This document shows positions 17,587-26,627 of a stretch of DNA of 64,000 nt, in pieces. Origin of the DNA: Streptomyces scabiei 87.22. Lineage in GTDB: Bacteria; Actinomycetota; Actinomycetes; Streptomycetales; Streptomycetaceae. Each line of letters begins with the position of its first letter. The first letter of the stretch is position 1. The DNA is taken from the NCBI RefSeq assembly GCF_000091305.1, contig NC_013929.1:2728001-2792000 (forward strand), in the 5' to 3' direction. Under the pieces are notes generated by a model. The model searched no databases and had not been told where the DNA came from. It saw only the letters and a list, made by a program, of their open reading frames with translations. Made by a program: the position numbers and the translations under genes.

Positions 17587-20043
17587 ATGGCCCGCCGCAG
17601 CACGAAGACCCCGCCGCCCGACGACGCGTTCGAGGAGCGGATCCTCGACATCGACGTCGTCGACGAGATGCAGGGCTCCTTCCTGGAGTACGCGTACTCG
17701 GTCATCTACTCCCGAGCCCTGCCCGACGCCCGTGACGGTCTGAAGCCGGTGCACCGCCGGATCGTCTACCAGATGAACGAGATGGGCCTGCGTCCCGACC
17801 GCGGCTATGTGAAGTGCGCCCGCGTGGTCGGCGAGGTCATGGGTAAGTTGCACCCGCACGGCGACTCCTCCATCTACGACGCCCTGGTGCGCCTCGCGCA
17901 GCCCTTCTCCATGCGGCTCCCCCTGGTCGACGGCCACGGCAACTTCGGCTCGCTGGGCAACGACGACCCGCCGGCCGCCATGCGGTACACCGAGTGCCGG
18001 ATGGCCGACGCGACCAGCCTGATGACGGAGTCGATCGAGGAGAACACGGTCGACTTCTCCCCGAACTACGACGGCCAGGAGCAGGAGCCGGTGGCCCTGC
18101 CCGCCGCCTTCCCCAACCTGCTGGTCAACGGCGCGTCCGGCATCGCCGTCGGCATGGCCACCAACATGCCGCCGCACAACCTGGGCGAGGTCATCGCGGC
18201 CGCCCGCCACCTCATCCGGTATCCGAACGCCGATCTCGACACGCTGATGAAGCACGTCCCCGGCCCCGACCTGCCCACCGGCGGCCGGATCGTCGGCCTC
18301 TCCGGCATCAGGGACGCGTACGCCACGGGCCGCGGCACCTTCAAGATCCGCGCCACGGTGACGGTGGACAACGTGACGGCCCGCCGCAAGGGCCTGATCG
18401 TCACCGAACTGCCGTTCACCGTCGGCCCGGAGAAGGTGATCGCCAAGATCAAGGACCTGGTCGGCGCGAAGAAGCTGCAGGGCATCGCCGACGTCAAGGA
18501 CCTCACCGACCGCGCCCACGGCCTGCGCCTGGTCATCGAGATCAAGAACGGCTTCGTGCCGGAGGCCGTCCTGGAGCAGCTCTACAAGCTGACGCCGATG
18601 GAGGAGTCCTTCGGCATCAACAACGTGGCCCTGGTCGACGGCCAGCCCCTCACCCTGGGTCTGAAGGAGCTGCTGGAGGTCTACCTCGACCACCGCTTCG
18701 AGGTCGTCCGGCGCCGCTCGGAGTTCCGCCGCGGCAAGAGGCGCGACCGTCTGCACCTGGTCGAGGGTCTGCTCACCGCGCTGGTGGACATCGACGAGGT
18801 CATCCGGCTGATCCGCTCCAGCGACAACTCCGCCCAGGCCAAGGAGCGCCTGATCGAGCGCTTCGCCCTGTCGGACATCCAGACGCAGTACATCCTCGAC
18901 ACCCCGCTGCGCCGCCTCACCCGGTTCGACCGCATCGAGCTGGAGTCCGAGAAGGAGAAGCTCAACACCGAGATCGCCGAGCTGACCCGCATCCTGGAGT
19001 CGGACGCGGAGCTGCGCAAGCTGGTCTCCGGCGAACTGGCCGCCGTGGCGAAGAAGTTCGGCACCGAGCGCCGCACCGTGCTGCTGGAGTCCTCGGGCAC
19101 CCAGGTGGCCGCGGTCCCGCTGCAGGTCGCGGACGACCCGTGCCGGGTGCTGCTGTCGTCGACCGGTCTGCTGGCCCGGACGGCGAGCGCCGAGCCCTTC
19201 ACGGCGGACGAGGACGGCAGGCGCACCAAGCACGACGTCATCGTCTCGGCGGTCCCGGCGACGGCCCGGGGCGAGGTGGGCGCGGTGACCTCCACCGGCC
19301 GCCTGCTGCGCCTGAACGTGGTCGACCTGCCGCAGCTGCCGGACACCTCGGCGGCCCCCAACCTGTCGGGCGGCGCCCCGCTGGCGGAGTTCCTCACCCT
19401 TCAGGACGGCGAGACGCTCGTCTGTCTGATGACGCTCGACGAGTCCTCGCCCGGCCTGGCCATCGGCACCGAGCAGGGTGTCGTCAAGCGTGTGGTCCCC
19501 GACTACCCGTCCAACAAGGAGGAGCTGGAGGTCATCTCGCTCAAGGAGGGCGACCGGATCGTCGGCGCCGTCGAGCTGCGCACGGGCGAGGAGGACCTGA
19601 TCTTCATCACGGACGACGCCCAGCTGCTGCGCTACCAGGCCGCACAGGTCCGCCCGCAGGGCCGCCCGGCCGGCGGTATGGCCGGCATCAAGCTCACCGA
19701 GGGCGCGAAGGTCATCTCCTTCACCGCCATCGACCCGGCCGTGGACGCGGTCGTCTTCACGGTGGCGGGCTCCCGCGGCACCCTCGACGACTCCGTCCAG
19801 ACCACCGCCAAGCTCACCCCGTTCGACCAGTACCCCCGCAAGGGCCGTGCCACGGGCGGCGTCCGCTGCCAGCGATTCCTCAAGGGCGAGGACTGCCTCT
19901 CCATCGCCTGGGCGGGCCCCGCTCCGGCCCGCGCCGCCCAGAAGAACGGCACCCCCGCCGACCTGCCGGAGATGGACCCGCGCCGCGACGGCTCGGGCGT
20001 GTCCCTGGGCAAGACGGTGGCGTCGGTGGCCGGGCCGGTGTGA
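17587..20043 (+). CDS. parC: Topoisomerase IV subunit A (GyrA-like)
   Basis: 818 residues. Cleaves and rejoins DNA with the ParE ATPase to decatenate chromosomes. Winged-helix and tower core with catalytic Tyr134 in AMRYTECRM and the quinolone-determining segment [12 protein letters not shown] (89-100). The C-terminal half (~510-815) is a beta-pinwheel whose repeats carry [13 protein letters not shown] boxes instead of the canonical GyrA box. Start chosen at the ATG nine bases after GGAG; a longer upstream frame is not family-like. Its partner parE lies 9 kb away on the other strand, unlike gyrA/gyrB, which are adjacent. Confidence 0.93.
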   Translation: MARRSTKTPPPDDAFEERILDIDVVDEMQGSFLEYAYSVIYSRALPDARDGLKPVHRRIVYQMNEMGLRPDRGYVKCARVVGEVMGKLHPHGDSSIYDALVRLAQPFSMRLPLVDGHGNFGSLGNDDPPAAMRYTECRMADATSLMTESIEENTVDFSPNYDGQEQEPVALPAAFPNLLVNGASGIAVGMATNMPPHNLGEVIAAARHLIRYPNADLDTLMKHVPGPDLPTGGRIVGLSGIRDAYATGRGTFKIRATVTVDNVTARRKGLIVTELPFTVGPEKVIAKIKDLVGAKKLQGIADVKDLTDRAHGLRLVIEIKNGFVPEAVLEQLYKLTPMEESFGINNVALVDGQPLTLGLKELLEVYLDHRFEVVRRRSEFRRGKRRDRLHLVEGLLTALVDIDEVIRLIRSSDNSAQAKERLIERFALSDIQTQYILDTPLRRLTRFDRIELESEKEKLNTEIAELTRILESDAELRKLVSGELAAVAKKFGTERRTVLLESSGTQVAAVPLQVADDPCRVLLSSTGLLARTASAEPFTADEDGRRTKHDVIVSAVPATARGEVGAVTSTGRLLRLNVVDLPQLPDTSAAPNLSGGAPLAEFLTLQDGETLVCLMTLDESSPGLAIGTEQGVVKRVVPDYPSNKEELEVISLKEGDRIVGAVELRTGEEDLIFITDDAQLLRYQAAQVRPQGRPAGGMAGIKLTEGAKVISFTAIDPAVDAVVFTVAGSRGTLDDSVQTTAKLTPFDQYPRKGRATGGVRCQRFLKGEDCLSIAWAGPAPARAAQKNGTPADLPEMDPRRDGSGVSLGKTVASVAGPV

Positions 20044-20053
20044 GCGCGGGGCC

Positions 20054-21589
20054 TCACAGGTCGTCGTAGGAGGTCTCGGGGTCTTCGGCCCCGGCCTCCT
20101 TGACGTAGCGCAGGACGCCCCACATGCCGTGCTCGTCAGCCTGCGGGGCGTCGTCGTCCCTCCTGCACGCCTCCAACTCCTTGCGCAGGGCGGGGGCGTC
20201 GATGCCGGCGCCGATGAGCACGAGCTGCGTGAGCCTACGGCCTTCACCGGGTCCGTTCTCGTCGTCGGCCCAGGGCTCGGGGTAGAACCGCAGGAACCGC
20301 CCGACGGCGTGCACGCCGTAGCGATTGCGCGGGTCGTAGGGACCGAAGTCGACGTACCCCTTGATCCGGTAGAGCCCTTCGGCACGCCCGTCCAGGAACT
20401 CCATGAGCCGACGCGGATCGAGCGGCACCTCGGAGACGAAGGAGACGCTGTCGTAGCCGGTGTGCAGATGGCCGGCGTGCCCGTCCCGGGCGCCGTCCCC
20501 GTCGTGGTCGTCGTGATCCTCTGAATCGTCGAGGTCGTGTCGGTGCAGGTCGTCGAAGGAGAGTTGGCCGAGGCGCTCCTCGGAGGGCCGGCAGTCGAAC
20601 AGGAACTCGGGGTCCACGCGCCCGTAGGTGGCGGGCACCACGGCGGCGCGGTCGGCGAGGGAGCGGACGAGCGAAAGGATCCGTTCCCCTTCCCCTGCCC
20701 GGTCGAGCTTGTTGACGACGACCAGGTCGGCGAGGGCGAGGTGCCGGTCGATCTCGGGATGCCGCTGCCGGGTCTCCGGGAACTCGGCCGCGTCCACGAC
20801 TTCGACGAGCCCGCCGTACACCACCCGGCGGTTCTCGCTGGCGAGCACCATCCGCACGAGCTCCTGCGGTTCGGCGAGCCCGCTCGCCTCGATGACGATG
20901 ACGTCGATCCCGGCGGCGGGAGCGGCCAGCCGTTCCAGGTACTCGTCCAGTTCGGCGACGTCGACGGCACAGCACAGACATCCGTTGCCGAGCGACACGG
21001 TGGAGTCCCCGAGCGCGCCGGCGACCGCCATGGCGTCGATCTCGATCGCCCCGAAGTCGTTGACGACGGCGCCGATGCGGCTGCCGCCGCTGCGGTGGAG
21101 GAGGTGGTTGAGCAACGTGGTCTTACCGGAGCCCAGGAATCCGGCGAGGACGACGACGGGGATCTGCGGGGGACTCTGCGAGCCGTGCCGTTCGTCCAGG
21201 CCGTCCAAGCCCTTCAGGTCGTCCGGGCCACGCGAACCGTGCGGGCTCACACCTTCCTCCGATCCTGGGCTCGACACGGGGTCCGGGCTCGACACGGGGT
21301 CCGGGCTCGACACGGGGTCCGGGCTCGGCACGGGTCCCGGTCCGCGTCCTGGCACGGGCTGAAGCCCGGTTGCCGACTCAGGCCCGGCTGCCGGCTCAGG
21401 CCCGGCTGCCGGCTCAGGCCCGAGCCCTGACACCGGCCCGCGTCCCGACTCGGACCCGGTTGCCGACTCGGCCCCGGGCGCGGACTCAGGGCGCGCTCCG
21501 GGCTCCGGCTCCGGTCGCGTGTGCGCCCCCTGGCTCGACGACTGGCTCAACGCGCTCCCTCTCTCCCGTCGTTGCGTGCGCCGGCTCAC
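20054..21589 (-). CDS. CobW/COG0523-family metal-handling GTPase with long repetitive N-terminus
   Basis: 511 residues, longer than the usual 320-400. Residues 1-140 are low-complexity Gly/Pro/Ser/Glu repeats, such as GPEPAAGPEPAAG and repeated SSPDPV. The GTPase begins at ~144: P-loop GFLGSGKTT (150-158), metal motif CLCC (204-207), then NKLD. A His/Asp-rich loop (~345-370) and a CobW C-terminal domain follow, with residues suited to zinc or cobalt binding. Such proteins deliver metal to client enzymes, often under zinc limitation; the client is unknown. The GTG start has only a weak binding site, and a start after the repeats is possible. Convergent with parC, 10 bases between stops. Confidence 0.85.
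   Translation of the reverse strand: MSRRTQRRERGSALSQSSSQGAHTRPEPEPGARPESAPGAESATGSESGRGPVSGLGPEPAAGPEPAAGPESATGLQPVPGRGPGPVPSPDPVSSPDPVSSPDPVSSPGSEEGVSPHGSRGPDDLKGLDGLDERHGSQSPPQIPVVVLAGFLGSGKTTLLNHLLHRSGGSRIGAVVNDFGAIEIDAMAVAGALGDSTVSLGNGCLCCAVDVAELDEYLERLAAPAAGIDVIVIEASGLAEPQELVRMVLASENRRVVYGGLVEVVDAAEFPETRQRHPEIDRHLALADLVVVNKLDRAGEGERILSLVRSLADRAAVVPATYGRVDPEFLFDCRPSEERLGQLSFDDLHRHDLDDSEDHDDHDGDGARDGHAGHLHTGYDSVSFVSEVPLDPRRLMEFLDGRAEGLYRIKGYVDFGPYDPRNRYGVHAVGRFLRFYPEPWADDENGPGEGRRLTQLVLIGAGIDAPALRKELEACRRDDDAPQADEHGMWGVLRYVKEAGAEDPETSYDDL
21264..21335 (-). repeat. 18-bp minisatellite, four copies, in CobW-like gene
   Basis: Unit TCCGGGCTCGACACGGGG; copies at 21282 and 21300 are perfect, the flanking copies at 21264 and 21318 have two mismatches each. 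Encodes the repeated six-residue unit SSPDPV (in-frame). Confidence 0.9.
21368..21421 (-). repeat. 18-bp minisatellite, three copies, in CobW-like gene
   Basis: Unit GGCTGCCGGCTCAGGCCC; two perfect copies (21386, 21404) and one with two mismatches (21368). Encodes the GPEPAA-like repeat. Different unit from the neighbouring array. Confidence 0.9.
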
Positions 21590-21919
21590 GGCCGACCACC
21601 GTACGGGGCGGGCTCAGGGACCGGTTCCCACCGGAACAGCCCAGCTCCCGTGCGTTCTTGCAGGCGCCCCAGGATACGAGTGGGGCCGAACGCCCTGTGT
21701 GGAGTGCGCGCTTGTCAGCGGCGCCCGAGGGGCACACGTTGGGCATGGCGCCGGTCCGCGCGACCCGCACATCCCTCCGTGCGCCTCTTCTCCGCCTCCC
21801 GGCCGGCCACTGCCGCTCGGCGACACTGGGAGGCGGCAAGCGCCGCCCAGCGCTCGCCGGTCCCATCCCGTCGCCCCGCACCGACGACCGGCGGACGGCC
21901 GCCTGAACCGGGGGTTGAC
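21590..21919. other. Divergent intergenic region, CobW-like to DUF6082
   Basis: 330 bases. The frame of the DUF6082 gene stays open backward through here, but the composition is not protein-like. No promoter or Zur-like site was recognised. Confidence 0.4.
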
Positions 21920-22477
21920 ATGACCACACAGAATCCTGGGGCGCGCGGACTCGGTCCCGCCGCGGCAGCGGGCCTCGCCTTCGCGGTGGGAGCACTGGGC
22001 GCGCTCGCCGTGGAGCGGCGCGTCCGCGCGGTACTCCGCCGTCTGGACCGGCTGGAAGGGCTGGAGCGGGAGGCCCAGCGGCACGCCGCCCTGATCGCCT
22101 ACCAGCGGCACAACGTCGACCTGGTCATGAAGGCGGCCGCGGACCCGACGCTGCTGCCCGTCCTGAACGCCTACGAGGACGAGCTGTCCACCGACAGACA
22201 GCGGCAGTACCTCTTCGCCAACCTCCTCTACAGCCACGTCCTCCAGGGCTACCGCGTGGGTGTCTTCAGCCGGGCGGAGCTGTACGGACATCTGCGCGGC
22301 ATCTTTCAGAGCGCCCTGATGCGCGACTACTGGGCCGCCACGCGTCATCACCGGTCGAGCCTCAAGGAGGGTTCGGAGGAGTCGGAGATCGGCAGGATGG
22401 TCGACGCGCTGATCAGCGACCTGGAGGAGGCCGACACGGACGAGTGGTGGGTCGTGGGCGAGCCGCCCGCGGAATGA
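21920..22477 (+). CDS. DUF6082 family protein, predicted membrane-anchored
   Basis: 185 residues. One hydrophobic segment near the N-terminus (~12-31) is followed by a short basic stretch and a helical soluble domain with DLVMKAAADPTLLPVLNAYE and a WxxTRxH-like stretch (DYWAATRHHR). The family is common in Streptomyces and has no established function that I know. Start chosen at the ATG after GGGGG; ends in WWVVGEPPAE. The next gene is a small orphan protein 171 bases downstream. Confidence 0.72.
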   Translation: MTTQNPGARGLGPAAAAGLAFAVGALGALAVERRVRAVLRRLDRLEGLEREAQRHAALIAYQRHNVDLVMKAAADPTLLPVLNAYEDELSTDRQRQYLFANLLYSHVLQGYRVGVFSRAELYGHLRGIFQSALMRDYWAATRHHRSSLKEGSEESEIGRMVDALISDLEEADTDEWWVVGEPPAE

Positions 22478-22648
22478 GCCCCTCGTTCCCGGGACGCTCA
22501 CCGCCGAGGCCCACGTCCCCGTGACGCCCGCGCCCGTGACGCCCATGCCCGTGCCGCTCACCCCCCACGGCGCTCGCTCGCCAGGGTGCGACCCCCGCCC
22601 CCGCCTTCACTCCCGCGCCCCCGGGACGCGGGCGCATCAGGAGGCCTC

Positions 22649-22948
22649 ATGAGGCTAAGTTTGGCCCGCTCAACATCGCTGTCACTACTCATGACCCAAG
22701 GATCGAACCCGTTGAAAATCGTGCGCCGCATCGGTGCCTCCCCTCGGGAGAGGGGCAGTGCCGCGGGGCAGACATGCCCAGACATCTTCGAACTGCAGGA
22801 TGGCAACTTCGCAGTGATCGGGACCGACCGGACAGAGAAACTCGACCCCGAGCTTCCTGCCGACGCCTCGCGCGCTGACTACGAGAGGATCGTGGTCATC
22901 AGCCGCGACACTCTCATCCGGGCAAAGTCGGACATCCCCGACGCCTGA
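22649..22948 (+). CDS. Small hypothetical protein
   Basis: 99 residues from the ATG that follows AGGAGG by four bases; a later ATG (22691) has no such site but would remove a Ser/Leu-rich stretch that does not look conserved. The core CPDIFELQDGNFAVIGTDRT followed by a hydrophobic strand and the closing helix DTLIRAKSDIPDA resembles small actinomycete proteins often found next to DUF397 or helix-turn-helix genes. No function is known to me, no membrane segment. Codon use is less extreme than its neighbours, which fits a laterally acquired or fast-evolving gene. Confidence 0.62.
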   Translation: MRLSLARSTSLSLLMTQGSNPLKIVRRIGASPRERGSAAGQTCPDIFELQDGNFAVIGTDRTEKLDPELPADASRADYERIVVISRDTLIRAKSDIPDA

Positions 22949-23074
22949 TCCTGAAACGGGGGCTCGCCTGCACTACAGCGCGGGCCCCTCGCGCCGCCGT
23001 TCCTCTCGCACAGCCCCCTTGCGGCACCCCCGCCGGCACTCCTTCGGTCCGCCCCGGCGCCACGCGGACGCAAG

Positions 23075-23093
23075 TCAGGTTAGGCTCACCTCT
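23075..23093 (+). promoter_or_regulatory. DmdR/IdeR iron box directly before the start codon
   Basis: TCAGGTTAGGCTCACCTCT matches the actinobacterial iron box TTAGGTTAGGCTCACCTAA at 16 of 19 positions. It ends at the base before the GTG of the sucrase/ferredoxin-like gene, so bound iron-regulator should block transcription when iron is plentiful. Confidence 0.82.
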
Positions 23094-24032
23094 GTGAGTA
23101 CGTGCACATCCGCGTCCCGACTTCTCGGCGAGCCCCTCGCCGGGACCGCCGCCACGGCGAGGACATGGCTGCTGCTGGAACAGTCCGGCCCCTGGGGCGT
23201 CAACGCGCTCACCTCCAGCCACCTCGACCCCGTGCTCGGCCGCGCCCTCGAAGCCGCGGCCGAGGGCACCGGCGTACGCGTGGCGCTCATCCGGCGTCCC
23301 GGTCGCCACGCCGACCGCCGTGAGGTCCGCGAGCGCCGTGTGTACGTGGCCCACACCGTCCCCGGCAACGTCTGGCTGTACACCGCCACGACGTCCGACC
23401 CCCGTGAGCTGCTCGGCCTCGATCTCGCCGCCCTCGGACGGGGTGACCACCGGTCCTTCGGGACGGTCCTGCGGGGCCGGCCGCACACCGACGGCCCGCT
23501 CGCGCTCGTCTGCACCAACGGCAAGCGCGACCGCTGCTGCGCCCTCCTCGGCCGGCCGCTCGCCGCCGAACTGGCCGCCTCGGGGGTCGAGGGCACCTGG
23601 GAGGTCACCCATCTGGGTGGTCACCGCTTCTCCCCCACCGTGCTCGTCCTCCCCTTCGGATACGTGTACGGCCGCGCGGAGGCCCACCACGTCAAGGAGG
23701 TCCTCCAGGGCGTACGGGACGGCCGCGTCGTCACCGAGGGATGCCGTGGCAGCTCCGCCTGGGAGCGCCCCGGCCAGGCCGCCGAACTGGCGGTGCGCAC
23801 CGAGACCGGCGAGGACGCGGCCGACGCGCTCACCATCCTGCGCACGGACGGCACGGCACCCCACTGGGACGTGACCGTCGCCCACGCCGACGGCCGCCGC
23901 TGGACCGTCGCCGTCTCCCAGGGCCCCGCCCAGCCGCCCCGCCCGGAGAGCTGCGGCTCCCCGCTGGGCTCCCCGGCGAGGATGGACGTCCTGGCCGTAC
24001 GGGAACTGTCGCCCGCGGCGGTCGGCCGCTAG
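23094..24032 (+). CDS. Sucrase/ferredoxin-like family protein
   Basis: 312 residues from a GTG that abuts the iron box; no ribosome binding site is present, so the mRNA may be leaderless. The family pairs two thioredoxin-like-ferredoxin modules; the second has CTNGKRDRCCA (Cys ligands suited to a [2Fe-2S] cluster) and GGHRFSPTVL. Function in Streptomyces is unknown but iron control suggests a role in iron metabolism or redox. Named for a weak similarity to sucrase; no sugar-cleaving motif is seen. Confidence 0.82.
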   Translation: MSTCTSASRLLGEPLAGTAATARTWLLLEQSGPWGVNALTSSHLDPVLGRALEAAAEGTGVRVALIRRPGRHADRREVRERRVYVAHTVPGNVWLYTATTSDPRELLGLDLAALGRGDHRSFGTVLRGRPHTDGPLALVCTNGKRDRCCALLGRPLAAELAASGVEGTWEVTHLGGHRFSPTVLVLPFGYVYGRAEAHHVKEVLQGVRDGRVVTEGCRGSSAWERPGQAAELAVRTETGEDAADALTILRTDGTAPHWDVTVAHADGRRWTVAVSQGPAQPPRPESCGSPLGSPARMDVLAVRELSPAAVGR

Positions 24033-24143
24033 CCGTCCGGCGCGCCCACATCCGCTGCCCGCCGGGATCACCGTACGAACGCCCCGGTACTGAGATCCGC
24101 GCCACACCCCACTACGACCGGCCCACCCCGTCCACGTACGGTC

Positions 24144-25916
24144 ATGGGTATGAGTCCCGCTCCCCTCGCACGCCGCCTGCGGTTCGGCATGCCGCGGCGG
24201 GTGTTCTCGCAGGTCCTGCTGATGCAGGTCGCGATCGCCGCCGGTGTCGCCGTCCTCGCGACCGGGCTGTTCCTGGCGCCGCTCAGCCAGCAGCTGGACG
24301 ACCAGGCGATGCGCCGCGCCCTCGCGATCGCGCAGACCACGGCGGCCCAGCCGCAGATGGCGCGGGACCTGGTGTCGACCCGGCCGTCCGTGACCGGCCC
24401 CGTGCAGGTCGAGGCCGAGCGGATCAGGAAGGCCAGCGGAGCCGAGTACGTGGTCGTGCTCGACCGGCGCGGCGTGCGCTGGTCGCACCCCGACCCGACG
24501 GAGATCGGCGGGCTCGTCTCGACCGACCCGCGCCGCGCCCTGGCCGGGAAAGAGGTCATGGAGATCGACTCGGGGACCCTGGGACGCTCCGCCCGGGGCA
24601 AGGTGCCGCTGCGGGACGCCGACGGAAGGATCGTCGGCGCCGTCTCGGTCGGTATCGAGTACGACAGCGTGCGCGACCGGCTGTTCCACGCGATCCCCGG
24701 GCTCCTGGCGTACGCCGGCGGCGCCATGGCGGTCGGGGCGCTGGCCGCGTATCTGATCTCCCGGCGGGTCCACCGTCAGACCCGGGACCTGGCCTTCTCC
24801 GATATCGCGGGGCTGCTCGCGGAGCGCGAGGCGATGCTGCACGGCATCCGGGAGGGCGTGGTCGCTCTGGACCGCGCCGGGCGCGTACGCCTCCTGAACG
24901 ACGAGGCGCGGCGGCTGCTGGGGATAGGCGACGAGGCGGTCGGCAGCTCGCTCGACGACGCGCTCGGCGCCGGCCGTACGACGGACGTGCTGGCGGGACG
25001 GGTCACCGGCACCGATCTGCTGACCGTACGCGGACAGCGGGTGCTGGTCGCCAACCGTATGCCCACCGACGACGGCGGCGCCGTCGCCACCCTGCGCGAC
25101 CGCACCGAGCTGGAGCAGCTGGGGCGCGAGCTGGACTCCACACGCGGCCTGACGGACGCCCTGCGCGCCCAGGACCACGAGCACGCCAACCGGATGCACA
25201 CCCTCCTCGGCCTGCTCGAACTGGAGATGTACGACGAGGCCGTCGAGTTCGTCGGCGAGGTCGTCGGCGAGCACCGGGCCACCGCCGAACAGGTCACCGA
25301 GAAGATCCACGATCCGCTGCTCGCCGCGGTGCTGGTCGGCAAGGCCACCGTCGCCGCCGAACGCGGGGTCGCCCTCTCGATCGCGGACGGCACGATGCTG
25401 CCGGACCGGCTGATCGACCCGCGGGGGCTCGTCACCGTCGTCGGCAACCTCGTCGACAACGCCTTGGACGCCGTCGCGGGCACGCCGTGCGCGCGCGTGG
25501 AGGTCGATCTGCGGACCGAGGGGCGTACGGCGGTCCTCCGGGTCCGCGACACGGGCCCCGGAGTGCCTCCCGACAAGAGGGAATTGATCTTCACCGAGGG
25601 TTGGTCCACCAAGACTCCGCCCGCCCATCGCGAGCGCGGCATCGGGCTCTCCCTGGTGCGCCGGCTGGCCGAGCGGCAGGGGGGCACTGCCCGGGTCACG
25701 GAGGCGGCGGGCGGCGGCGCGGAGTTCACCGTCGTCCTGCCCGACGCACTCGCGGAGCACGGCCTGGTGACACCGGCGCCCTCGGCGGCACCCGCCCCCG
25801 TGGCGCCAGAGGACGGACCGGCGCGGCGGGACGGGCCGGGCGCCGGCCACGACGGGCGGCCGGGCTCCGCGCGGGAGCCCGAAGCCGCCGGCACAGCCGA
25901 CAAGGAGCCGCGATGA
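24144..25916 (+). CDS. CitA/DcuS-type sensor histidine kinase
   Basis: 590 residues. TM1 ~24-46, an extracytoplasmic PAS/Cache-like sensor domain (~47-185), TM2 ~186-206, a cytoplasmic PAS (~225-320), then a kinase core with the phospho-acceptor His345 in DHEHANRMH, N-box NLVDNALDA, and GPGVP and GIGLSLV ATP-lid motifs. This architecture senses di- and tricarboxylates in known members. The C-terminal ~50 residues are a Pro/Ala-rich tail. ATG start with no strong binding site; a second ATG six bases on is possible. Overlaps the response regulator start (ATGA). Confidence 0.9.
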   Translation: MGMSPAPLARRLRFGMPRRVFSQVLLMQVAIAAGVAVLATGLFLAPLSQQLDDQAMRRALAIAQTTAAQPQMARDLVSTRPSVTGPVQVEAERIRKASGAEYVVVLDRRGVRWSHPDPTEIGGLVSTDPRRALAGKEVMEIDSGTLGRSARGKVPLRDADGRIVGAVSVGIEYDSVRDRLFHAIPGLLAYAGGAMAVGALAAYLISRRVHRQTRDLAFSDIAGLLAEREAMLHGIREGVVALDRAGRVRLLNDEARRLLGIGDEAVGSSLDDALGAGRTTDVLAGRVTGTDLLTVRGQRVLVANRMPTDDGGAVATLRDRTELEQLGRELDSTRGLTDALRAQDHEHANRMHTLLGLLELEMYDEAVEFVGEVVGEHRATAEQVTEKIHDPLLAAVLVGKATVAAERGVALSIADGTMLPDRLIDPRGLVTVVGNLVDNALDAVAGTPCARVEVDLRTEGRTAVLRVRDTGPGVPPDKRELIFTEGWSTKTPPAHRERGIGLSLVRRLAERQGGTARVTEAAGGGAEFTVVLPDALAEHGLVTPAPSAAPAPVAPEDGPARRDGPGAGHDGRPGSAREPEAAGTADKEPR

Positions 25917-26593
25917 TCGAGGTCCTGATCGTGGACGACGACACCAGGGTCGCCCGCGTCAACGCCGCCTATGTGGCGAAGGTCGCCGGTTTCCACGTCG
26001 CCGGGGTGGCCCACAGCGCGGCCGAGGCGCTGCACCGCCTGGAGGCGCTGCCGCACGTCGACCTGGTGCTGCTGGACCACTATCTGCCGGACGACACGGG
26101 GCTCGTGGTGGTCCAGGAGATGCGGCGCCGGGGCCACCAGTGCGACGTGATCATGGTGACGGCGGCCCGCGACGTCTCGACCGTTCAGGCCGCGATGCGC
26201 CAAGGCGCGCTGCAGTACCTGGTCAAACCGTTCGCGTTCGCCGGGCTGCGGGCCAAGCTGGAGGCGTACGCGGAGCTGCGGCGCACCCTGGACGGCGGCG
26301 GTGAGGCCGAACAGGCGGAGGTGGACCGGATCTTCGGCGCGCTCTCGGCGGGCGGCGAGCCGGACCTGCCCAAGGGCCACTCCGCCACCACCACCGAGCT
26401 GGTGCGCCGCGCCCTGATGAGCGCCGAGGGGCCGCTGTCGGCCCAGGAGATCGCCGAGCGGACCGGACTGAGCCGCCAGACCGCCCAGCGCTATCTGAAG
26501 CTCCTGGAACGCACGGGACGGGCCCGGCTGACCCTCAAGTACGGGGACGCCGGCCGCCCGGAACACCGTTACGAGTGGGCGACCCGCCCCTGA
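25913..26593 (+). CDS. CitB/DpiA-type response regulator
   Basis: 226 residues. Receiver domain with phospho-acceptor Asp55 (LVLLDHYLPD), acidic pocket VDDD near the start and Lys in YLVKPF; a linker; and a C-terminal helix-turn-helix (LSAQEIAERTGLSRQTAQRYLK) of the type found in regulators of citrate and C4-dicarboxylate genes. Four-base overlap with the kinase. The adjacent convergent symporter operon is a natural target (inference). Confidence 0.9.
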   Translation: MIEVLIVDDDTRVARVNAAYVAKVAGFHVAGVAHSAAEALHRLEALPHVDLVLLDHYLPDDTGLVVVQEMRRRGHQCDVIMVTAARDVSTVQAAMRQGALQYLVKPFAFAGLRAKLEAYAELRRTLDGGGEAEQAEVDRIFGALSAGGEPDLPKGHSATTTELVRRALMSAEGPLSAQEIAERTGLSRQTAQRYLKLLERTGRARLTLKYGDAGRPEHRYEWATRP

Positions 26594-26627
26594 GCACCCG
26601 TGAACCGCCGGGGGGCCTGCCCACCGC

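Noticed and set aside
21521..21919. N-terminal extension of the DUF6082 gene
   Set aside because: Frame is open but lacks protein-like composition; the ATG at 21920 has the binding site and family start.
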